Source: Opitutales bacterium (GTDB taxonomy: Bacteria > Verrucomicrobiota > Verrucomicrobiia > Opitutales > UBA953). From it: DNA of 48,025 nt. Below are positions 26,551 to 32,470 of the stretch, piece by piece (position 1 is the stretch's first letter; the number at the start of each line of letters is the position of its first letter). Below the pieces are notes generated by a model. The model searched no databases. It was given only the letters and a program-made list of their open reading frames with translations, and was not told where the DNA came from. The stretch is from contig SIAU01000007.1 in NCBI GenBank assembly GCA_009691685.1, positions 1-48,025 of the forward strand. Reading direction: 5' to 3'. The position numbers were made by a program, and so were the translations under genes.

Positions 26551-27102
26551 ATGAGCGAAGAAGCACCCAAGACTCCTAAAGTACGTAAGCCTAAAGCTGC
26601 GTCACCTGAAGCGGCCGCCCCTGCGGTTGCTCCTGAAGTAGTTGCACCTGTTGCAGCGGAGGCCACCCCACCCGAGCGCAAAGAAATTACTGCGAAAGAA
26701 TTATTAGGTGAAGACATCGGCGAAATTAAAGTTCGTCGCGCCAAAGGTTCCAAAAATATCACCGTCGGAATCTGCCACATTTTAGCTACCTTCAATAACA
26801 CCAAAGTGACGATTACGGATACCAATGGTAATGTGATCTCTTGGGGTTCTGCTGGTCGTCACCAATTCCGTGGTTCCCGCAAATCTACGGCGTATGCTGC
26901 TCAAGTGGTTTGCCAAGAGGCCGCTAAGTTAGCGATGGCTCACGGATTAAAAGATATTTCAGTACGTGTTAAGGGTCCAGGTATGGGTCGTGATAGTGCG
27001 ATTCGTGCGCTCCAAGTTCTCGGACTTAATGTTACCTCGATTCTCGATACGACTCCAATTCCTCATAACGGTTGCCGCCCTCCTAAGCGTCGCCGCGTTT
27101 AA
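26551..27102 (+). CDS. rpsK: 30S ribosomal protein uS11 with Ala/Pro-rich N-terminal extension
   Basis: uS11 sits on the 30S platform near the mRNA exit. The conserved core begins around residue 66 ([20 protein letters not shown]) and ends at the standard [10 protein letters not shown]; it contains [13 protein letters not shown]. Before it is an extension of about 55-60 residues rich in Ala, Pro, Glu and Val (for example [20 protein letters not shown]). E. coli uS11 is 129 residues against 183 here. No internal start codon gives the usual length with a clear signal, so the extension is probably real. rpsD follows after a leader with two competing hairpins. Confidence 0.95.
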   Translation: MSEEAPKTPKVRKPKAASPEAAAPAVAPEVVAPVAAEATPPERKEITAKELLGEDIGEIKVRRAKGSKNITVGICHILATFNNTKVTITDTNGNVISWGSAGRHQFRGSRKSTAYAAQVVCQEAAKLAMAHGLKDISVRVKGPGMGRDSAIRALQVLGLNVTSILDTTPIPHNGCRPPKRRRV

Positions 27103-27114
27103 TTTTTCGACTTA

Positions 27115-27155
27115 CCGTCCGGCTATGGCAAACCGGGCGGGTTCTATCATCCGCC
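27115..27155 (+). promoter_or_regulatory. Candidate rpsD leader with two mutually exclusive hairpins
   Basis: In the 76-nt rpsK-rpsD gap, CCGTCCGG (27115-27122) pairs with CCGGGCGG (27133-27140) in an 8-bp stem with one G-U pair and a 10-nt loop. The GGCGG part (27136-27140) can instead pair with CCGCC (27151-27155). The two stems share bases, so only one can form. The site ends 24 nt before the rpsD ATG. uS4 is a known autoregulator in other bacteria; its involvement here is inference. There is no U-tract. Confidence 0.35.
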
Positions 27156-27178
27156 ACAAATACCAAAAATAATAAATC

Positions 27179-27787
27179 ATGTCTCGTTACACTGGACCCA
27201 CGACCAAGCTGAACCGTCGCTTTGGCCAAAATATCTTCCCCACCTCTAAAGGTGAGGAACGCCGTCCGTACCCACCCGGTATCCACGGTAAGACCACCCG
27301 CCGAAAAGTTTCGGAGTATGGTGTTGGTCTTAATGAAAAACAGAAACTTCGTATGATGTACGGTCTGACTGAGAAACAGTTCCGCTTATCCTTCGAACGC
27401 GCTAAGCGTATGGGTGGTGTCGCTGGTGATAATTTCCTCCGCATTCTCGAAACTCGTTTAGACAACGTTGTCTATCGTCTGGGTTTTGCTAACTCCCGCT
27501 CCGCTGCTCGTCAGCTCGTCTCTCACGGACACGTCCGCATCGACGGCCATAAAGTAGACGTCGCTAGCTTTACCGTAGCTCCTGGACACGAAATTGAGAT
27601 TCGTGATCGCACTTCTTCTAAACAACTCGCTACCCGTGCCATCGAAGAAGGCCAAGGTCGTGTTGTGCCTGCTTGGTTAGTTACCGTTGCTGAACAACTC
27701 AAAGGACAAATGGTCCGTGAGCCAGCGAAGGAAGAACTATCTCGCGACATCAATGTTCAGATCATCGTTGAATTCTACAGCCGCTGA
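27179..27787 (+). CDS. rpsD: 30S ribosomal protein uS4
   Basis: uS4 is a primary 16S binder and part of the mRNA entry helicase. The 202-residue product has PYPPGIHGKTTRRKVSEYG and the S4 domain RLGFANSRSAARQLVSHGHV followed by RIDGHKVD. There are no N-terminal CxxC pairs, so it is the zinc-free form. The frame ends DINVQIIVEFYSR, the standard C-terminus. rpoA follows after 37 nt. Confidence 0.97.
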   Translation: MSRYTGPTTKLNRRFGQNIFPTSKGEERRPYPPGIHGKTTRRKVSEYGVGLNEKQKLRMMYGLTEKQFRLSFERAKRMGGVAGDNFLRILETRLDNVVYRLGFANSRSAARQLVSHGHVRIDGHKVDVASFTVAPGHEIEIRDRTSSKQLATRAIEEGQGRVVPAWLVTVAEQLKGQMVREPAKEELSRDINVQIIVEFYSR

Positions 27788-27824
27788 TCCAACCGCCAAC
27801 CAAAACAACCAACTACTAAAAGAC

Positions 27825-28841
27825 ATGACCAAGCGCCTCGGAAAATTCGAACTACCCAAGGGCCTCAAAAAAGAGGAATCCTCAGCCACCCCCACTTTTG
27901 CTCGCTACTTCGCAGAGCCATTCGAGGCCGGTTTCGGCCACACGATTGGCAACTCGCTACGTCGCGTGCTCCTCAGCTCTATCGAGGGCGCTGCGATTTC
28001 CGCAGTGATGATCGAAGGAGTGCAGCATGAGTTTCAACCGATCGACGGCGTTGTTGAAGACGTCACCGAAATCGTTCTCAACCTTAAGAAAGTTCGTATT
28101 CGCACTGAAGCGAATAAGCGCGAATCTTTCAAAGGTCGTATCGACGTTAACAAAACCGGAGTGGTTAAAGCTTCGGACATCGTTTTCGAAAACAAGACTG
28201 GTTCAGTTTCAGTGGTCAATCCTGACACCGTCATTTGCACCATCGACCGTAAGCGTACTTTCACTGCTGAAGTAGAAGTAAGCGTCGGACGTAGCTGGGC
28301 ATCCGCTGAAGAAAACAAAAAAGCCGAACAGTCCATCGGTTCTATCCCTGTTGATTCACTTTTCTCCCCTGTAACTTTAGTAAAGTACGCAGTGGAGAGC
28401 ACCCGTGTTGGTCAAATGACCGATTACGATAAGCTCGTTTTAGAGATTTCGACCGATGGTCGCATCACTCCAGACGAAGCTTTAAAAGAAGCGTCGGCTA
28501 TCCTCCGTCACCACCTCGCCGTATTTGATACCGTTTCAACTGATCCCGTTGAATTCGAATCAGGTAAATCTGAAGTGAGCGAAGAAGCTAATCGCCTCCG
28601 TAAATTACTGAACATGTCTGTTAACGAAATCGAACTTTCGGTTCGTGCCGCTAACTGCTTGAACAACGCGAACATTAACACAGTCGGCGAACTCGCGATG
28701 AAGTCCGAACAAGAAATGCTCAAGTACCGCAACTTCGGTAAGAAGTCTCTTAACGAAATCAAAGCAAAGCTCGAGCAATTGGGTCTGTCTCTCGGACAGA
28801 AAATTGATGAGCGCTTATTAGATAAAGGTGTAAACTCGTAA
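27825..28841 (+). CDS. rpoA: RNA polymerase alpha subunit
   Basis: The alpha dimer nucleates RNA polymerase, and its C-terminal domain contacts UP elements and activators. I place the start at the ATG at 27825 (MTKRLGKFELPKGLKKEE), giving 338 residues; the frame is open further upstream inside rpsD but that part is not family-like. The N-terminal domain has FGHTIGNSLRRVLLSSIEGA. The C-terminal domain has ELSVRAANCLNNANINTVGE, with the arginine that matches E. coli R265, and YRNFGKKSLNEIKAKL. Confidence 0.97.
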   Translation: MTKRLGKFELPKGLKKEESSATPTFARYFAEPFEAGFGHTIGNSLRRVLLSSIEGAAISAVMIEGVQHEFQPIDGVVEDVTEIVLNLKKVRIRTEANKRESFKGRIDVNKTGVVKASDIVFENKTGSVSVVNPDTVICTIDRKRTFTAEVEVSVGRSWASAEENKKAEQSIGSIPVDSLFSPVTLVKYAVESTRVGQMTDYDKLVLEISTDGRITPDEALKEASAILRHHLAVFDTVSTDPVEFESGKSEVSEEANRLRKLLNMSVNEIELSVRAANCLNNANINTVGELAMKSEQEMLKYRNFGKKSLNEIKAKLEQLGLSLGQKIDERLLDKGVNS

Positions 28842-28856
28842 TCGAGAAATCAGAAC

Positions 28857-29324
28857 ATGCGTCACCGCTCTCACCATAACGTCCTCGGCGTCAAAACCGC
28901 CCACCGTCGTTCCCTCGTTGCCAACCTGGCTGCAGCACTCATCAAGAATGCTCGTATCACCACCACGCTCTCCCGCGCCCGTGCTGTCCGTCCTTTCGCC
29001 GAACGTTTAATCACGCTCGCTAAGAAGGCTGAACAGTCCGCTGACAAGAGCGTCAAACTGCACTACTATCGTTTGGCCATGGCTCGCTTACGCGATGAAT
29101 CCGCTGCCAACCTTCTTTTCAAAGAACGGGTTAAGCAGTTCATGACTCGCAATGGTGGCTTCACACGTATCTACAAGCTCAACGTCCGTAAGGGCGATGC
29201 TGCTGAAACTGCGCTTATCGAATTAGTCGGTAAAGATGACAAAGCTCCCGCTTTAACACCTAAGGCTAAAACTGCACGTAAGCCTAAGGTTGCTAAGGAA
29301 GAAGCGTCAGCAGCCACTGCCTAA
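28857..29324 (+). CDS. rplQ: 50S ribosomal protein bL17 with Lys/Ala tail
   Basis: bL17 is a bacteria-specific protein near the tunnel exit. The core begins MRHRSHHNVLGVKTAHRRSL and includes the conserved ITTTLSRARAVRPFAERLIT and RNGGFTRIYKL. The protein is 155 residues against 127 in E. coli; the extra length is a C-terminal tail of Lys, Ala and Thr (KAKTARKPKVAKEEASAATA). It is the last gene before the terminator that ends the cluster. Confidence 0.97.
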   Translation: MRHRSHHNVLGVKTAHRRSLVANLAAALIKNARITTTLSRARAVRPFAERLITLAKKAEQSADKSVKLHYYRLAMARLRDESAANLLFKERVKQFMTRNGGFTRIYKLNVRKGDAAETALIELVGKDDKAPALTPKAKTARKPKVAKEEASAATA

Positions 29325-29345
29325 GCGCTAAAAACATAAACTTAA

Positions 29346-29386
29346 CGAGACGCGTCATTGTTCCTAGTGACGCGTCTCGCTTTTTT
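29346..29386 (+). terminator. Intrinsic terminator of the ribosomal cluster
   Basis: A perfect 12-bp stem, CGAGACGCGTCA (29346-29357) and TGACGCGTCTCG (29368-29379), encloses a 10-nt loop and is followed by C and six T residues (29381-29386). It lies 21 nt after the rplQ stop. No comparable structure is visible between rpsL and rplQ, which supports a very long transcript. Confidence 0.92.
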
Positions 29387-29410
29387 AATCAAAACCCCTA
29401 ATTTTCAACC

Positions 29411-29647
29411 ATGCTTCAGCCTATCGACCTCGATGTCTTTTTGGCCTGTCTCGTCGCCGCGGTTATTGGGGCACTTTTCTTTCTGCAATTTTGGTACGAC
29501 CGGCGCGATGCTTTGCTTTCGGATCACCGTCGCTTGAGCTCCGTTTTTTCCTGCACCCGTTGCAGTTTTACCTATGTACGCCCGCGTCGTCGAGCAGAGG
29601 CCTCCTGTCCGCAATGTGGCTGGAATAACGCCCGTCTTAAATTTTAA
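29411..29647 (+). CDS. Small membrane-anchored zinc-ribbon protein
   Basis: This 78-residue protein has one hydrophobic helix at about residues 9-28 ([20 protein letters not shown]) and then a basic stretch. A compact zinc-ribbon pattern follows: C48-x2-C51 (CTRC) and C66-x2-C69 (CPQC), separated by 14 residues. I do not recognise a named family. It may be a membrane-tethered metal-binding or assembly factor. It starts 25 nt after the cluster terminator and 14 nt before guaA, so it is probably expressed with guaA. Confidence 0.7.
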   Translation: MLQPIDLDVFLACLVAAVIGALFFLQFWYDRRDALLSDHRRLSSVFSCTRCSFTYVRPRRRAEASCPQCGWNNARLKF

Positions 29648-29661
29648 CCTCCAGCATTTTT

Positions 29662-31215
29662 ATGAATCAACGGTCCATCGCTATTCTTGATTTTGGTTCA
29701 CAACTTACCAAGGTCATCGCCCGACGCGTCCGTGAATGCAATGTTCACTCCCGCATTTATGCGTTCGATGTCTCAGCGGAAACCCTCCGTGCGGATGGGG
29801 TCATCGGCGTTATTTTTTCAGGCGGACCTTCGAGTGTTAAAGCTAAGGGATCCCCTCGCCCTCAATCAGAAATATTTGAAATGGGCTTACCGATTCTCGG
29901 TATTTGTTACGGCGTGCAGTTAATGGGGGAGATGCTGGGCGGCCAAGTGGCAAGTAGTCAGCATCGCGAATACGGCCATGGCATGTTATCGTTCCGTCCG
30001 AAGAAGTCCGAACTCTTACACGGATTAAAATCGCCCTTACGCGTTTGGAATTCGCACGGGGATAAAGTGACACGCCTGCCCAAAGGCTTTCACGCCGTAG
30101 CGGGTACAGAGAATTCTAAGAATGCCGTCGTTGAAGATACTCGCCGGAGATTTTACGGAATCCAATTCCACCCCGAAGTAGCTCACTCGGAGCGCGGCTT
30201 AGAAATCATCAAAAACTTTTTGTTCCGGATTTGTAAATGTAAGCCGAATTGGGTGATGGGTGATTACGTTGAAACGGCTATTCAAGATATCCGCAATCGG
30301 GTAGGGGACTCCCACGTCATCTTAGGACTATCCGGTGGTGTTGATTCATCCGTCGCTGCCGCCCTCATTCAAAAGGCTATCGGCAAACAACTTACCTGCG
30401 TATTTGTAGATAATGGCTTGCTCCGCCTGGGTGAACGTCAACAGGTCGAGAAAATGTTCCGCGGAAAATTTAAAGTGGATCTTCGCGTCGTCGATGCGTC
30501 TGCTATCTTTTTGAAAAAATTAAAAGGTGTGAGAGATCCTGAGAAGAAACGTAAAATTATCGGACGTGAATTTATCGCTGTCTTTGATCGCTCGGTAAAA
30601 GACCTAGCTAAAAAAGGTAAAGTAGAGTTCTTAGCGCAGGGCACGCTTTATCCTGATGTCATTGAATCGATTTCACCGGGTGGCGGTCCAGCGGTGACGA
30701 TTAAGAGTCACCACAATGTGGGCGGCCTACCGAAGCGCATGAAATTAAAACTCCTCGAGCCATTGCGTGAGTTATTTAAGGATGAAGTACGAGCTCTCGG
30801 TGAAGCCTTAGGCTTACCTAAAGAGATGGTCTGGCGTCACCCTTTCCCAGGCCCTGGTTTAGCAGTGCGTATTTGTGGTGATATTACTCCCGAGCGACTA
30901 GAGATTCTTCGTAAAGCCGATGATATCTTTATTAACGAATTAAGAACGTCCGGAAACTACAGCAAAGTCTGGCAGGCCTTCGCGGTCTTTCTTCCCGTGC
31001 GGAGCGTGGGTGTGATGGGTGATGGCCGCACCTATGATAATGTTTGTGCGCTGCGCGCCGTTACCTCTTCGGATGCGATGACCGCCGATTGGGCACGTTT
31101 GCCGTATGATGTTTTACAACGCGCCTCTACCCGAATTATTAATGAAGTTAAGGGCATCAATCGCGTCGTGTACGATGTTTCGTCAAAGCCCCCCGCTACC
31201 ATCGAGTGGGAGTAG
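29662..31215 (+). CDS. guaA: GMP synthase (glutamine-hydrolysing)
   Basis: GuaA turns XMP into GMP, taking ammonia from glutamine. The 517-residue enzyme has the class I amidotransferase triad: C82 (GICYGVQ), H170 and E172 (FHPEVAHSE). The ATP-pyrophosphatase domain follows with SGGVDSS at 224-230, and then the GuaA dimerisation domain with [12 protein letters not shown] and the C-terminus KPPATIEWE. Its stop codon is one base before the left 63-bp repeat of the acyltransferase island. Confidence 0.97.
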   Translation: MNQRSIAILDFGSQLTKVIARRVRECNVHSRIYAFDVSAETLRADGVIGVIFSGGPSSVKAKGSPRPQSEIFEMGLPILGICYGVQLMGEMLGGQVASSQHREYGHGMLSFRPKKSELLHGLKSPLRVWNSHGDKVTRLPKGFHAVAGTENSKNAVVEDTRRRFYGIQFHPEVAHSERGLEIIKNFLFRICKCKPNWVMGDYVETAIQDIRNRVGDSHVILGLSGGVDSSVAAALIQKAIGKQLTCVFVDNGLLRLGERQQVEKMFRGKFKVDLRVVDASAIFLKKLKGVRDPEKKRKIIGREFIAVFDRSVKDLAKKGKVEFLAQGTLYPDVIESISPGGGPAVTIKSHHNVGGLPKRMKLKLLEPLRELFKDEVRALGEALGLPKEMVWRHPFPGPGLAVRICGDITPERLEILRKADDIFINELRTSGNYSKVWQAFAVFLPVRSVGVMGDGRTYDNVCALRAVTSSDAMTADWARLPYDVLQRASTRIINEVKGINRVVYDVSSKPPATIEWE

Positions 31216-31216
31216 G

Positions 31217-31279
31217 CAATCTCTTTGCCCCGTTGACACTTTATCGCTTAGGGTTTTGATTAAGTCCTGTGTCCGAGCC
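31217..31279. repeat. 63-bp direct repeat, left copy (decayed dnaX 5' end)
   Basis: This copy is identical over 63 bp to 32408-32470. It begins 1 nt after the guaA stop and contains TTGACA (31233-31238), TTGATT (31256-31261) and GTG at 31269. Reading from that GTG gives only MSEPV before TAA at 31284, whereas the right copy continues into full dnaX. The left copy therefore appears to be the former dnaX promoter and start, separated from the gene by the inserted segment. If still active, its promoter would fire antisense to the acyltransferase gene. Confidence 0.93.
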
Positions 31280-32407
31280 TGTTTAAGTGTATCTCCGCAG
31301 TGCTATTTTCTTAAGTTTTAAGGCAGGTTTCTCAATGAGATACCAAGAGATAAAAGCCATGCAGATAGTGCATAGCATTGCTGAAACAAAACTTATTGGG
31401 GTCCCTTGGATTTTACAAAAAAGCCACAGATTTACTATAGGCATATGGTATATATATATTCCATATGAAATATCGTTTCCACCGAGCACTTGATCGGAAA
31501 GAGAGGGATTTGTGTAAGCCAGTCTAAACATTAATAGGCATAATAAGATAAAACTTATAAAGTTAATGTTATTCCCGGTTCCTAAATTATATTCTAAGGC
31601 AAAGAAGTAGGTTACCACATAAAGCCCGAGATAAATGAGGGGGTTTATCGAAAGAATTTTTGCCTGCAGATTTCTGTTTGTTGAAATATATGCACCTACC
31701 ATAAACATGTAAAACCAAGGTGCGAATGAGACCACCATGAGTTTTTCTGCTACACTGCTTTTTTCATTTAAAAATGTGTTTAATAAATTTACCAACACGA
31801 GAATAAACGCCAGGGAAATACTTATTTTTTTGTATTTAGTGTAGAGAAGGAAAAGTAATGGAGTTAAAATATAAAACTGGAGCTCAGCGGAGATAGTCCA
31901 AAGGCTACCATTAATTGCTCCTACACCATACGCTCTTAAGAAATCGGGATTATAAAACTGAAAAAAAGTTAATGACGTAAAAACCCAAGTAAAAAAATCT
32001 TTGGATATATAACTTTGTGTCTCTAAATATCCGCTAATAAATAATGATAATAGTGTGACAACGAAACAAAAAAACAAAGCAGGATAAAGACGTAGAAATC
32101 TATTTATAAAAAACGTCCCCAATTTCTTTTCTTTGATATTAGAAAATGATTGGTATATTAGATATCCACTTATAAAAAAGAAAATTGGAACGCCTGGGAA
32201 ATATTGTAGTATTGAAAAAATTACAGCAGGCAGTTTGATATTCAAATGGTTTGCTGTGTGCAATATGGCTACTTGGGTGGCAGCAAGCAGTCTAATCAGA
32301 TCCAAGTTGTTCACTGCGACTGTTGATTTCATTTTAGTTTGGGCTTTAAAACTTGTTTTTTAAATAGCTAAGGTCCCGATTTTAGCAAGTGTCTGTTGGC
32401 AACAAAA
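31280..32407. mobile_element. AT-rich inserted segment bounded by the 63-bp repeats
   Basis: The 1128-bp segment between the two repeats holds one complete gene on the opposite strand to all neighbours and is clearly richer in A+T than the genes on either side. No transposase, integrase or terminal inverted repeat is visible. The flanking 63-bp identity is far longer than an ordinary target-site duplication and regenerates the 5' end of dnaX, as site-specific or homology-driven integrations do. The mechanism is unknown; calling it acquired DNA is inference. Confidence 0.6.
31283..32332 (-). CDS. Acyltransferase 3 family membrane protein (OafA/NodX/ExoZ-like)
   Basis: Such proteins transfer acyl groups, often acetyl, to sugars of lipopolysaccharide, capsule or other glycans, from the inner membrane. 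The 349-residue product has the family start DLIRLLAATQVAILH (residues 11-25, catalytic-site histidine H25) and FFFISGYLIYQSF near residue 51. About ten hydrophobic segments follow and the end is basic (LKLKKIALRRYT). Codon and base use are strongly AT-rich, unlike guaA and dnaX, which suggests transfer. It stands alone, without other polysaccharide genes, so the substrate cannot be named. The stop codon lies only 4 nt inside the left repeat junction. Confidence 0.88.
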   Translation of the reverse strand: MKSTVAVNNLDLIRLLAATQVAILHTANHLNIKLPAVIFSILQYFPGVPIFFFISGYLIYQSFSNIKEKKLGTFFINRFLRLYPALFFCFVVTLLSLFISGYLETQSYISKDFFTWVFTSLTFFQFYNPDFLRAYGVGAINGSLWTISAELQFYILTPLLFLLYTKYKKISISLAFILVLVNLLNTFLNEKSSVAEKLMVVSFAPWFYMFMVGAYISTNRNLQAKILSINPLIYLGLYVVTYFFALEYNLGTGNNINFISFILLCLLMFRLAYTNPSLSDQVLGGNDISYGIYIYHMPIVNLWLFCKIQGTPISFVSAMLCTICMAFISWYLIEKPALKLKKIALRRYT

Positions 32408-32470
32408 CAATCTCTTTGCCCCGTTGACACTTTATCGCTTAGGGTTTTGATTAAGTCCTGTGTCCGAGCC
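32408..32470. repeat. 63-bp direct repeat, right copy (functional dnaX 5' end)
   Basis: This copy is identical to 31217-31279. It carries the likely dnaX promoter and the first codons of dnaX (GTG TCC GAG CC). Just beyond it the two copies still resemble each other weakly (CCTGTT against CCCGTC) before diverging. The two copies lie in direct orientation, so recombination between them would remove the acyltransferase gene and restore guaA-dnaX adjacency. Confidence 0.93.
32424..32452 (+). promoter_or_regulatory. Candidate dnaX promoter (possibly leaderless transcript)
   Basis: TTGACA at 32424-32429 is a perfect -35 match; TTGATT at 32447-32452 follows after 17 nt (or TTTGAT after 16). Transcription would start near 32458-32460, at or beside the GTG start codon, so the mRNA may be leaderless. 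The -10 match is weak. The whole element is duplicated at 31233-31261. Confidence 0.45.

Noticed and set aside
26966-27172. 68-residue frame overlapping rpsK and its downstream gap
   Set aside because: Most of it is an alternative frame of rpsK. Only its last 15 codons fall in the gap; I mention those as part of the rpsD leader and do not call a gene.
27687-27824. 46-residue upstream extension of rpoA
   Set aside because: It overlaps rpsD in another frame and does not resemble the alpha subunit; family similarity begins at MTKRLGKFELP.
31217-32470. Classical insertion sequence
   Set aside because: No transposase and no terminal inverted repeats; a 63-bp duplication is too long for a usual target-site duplication.
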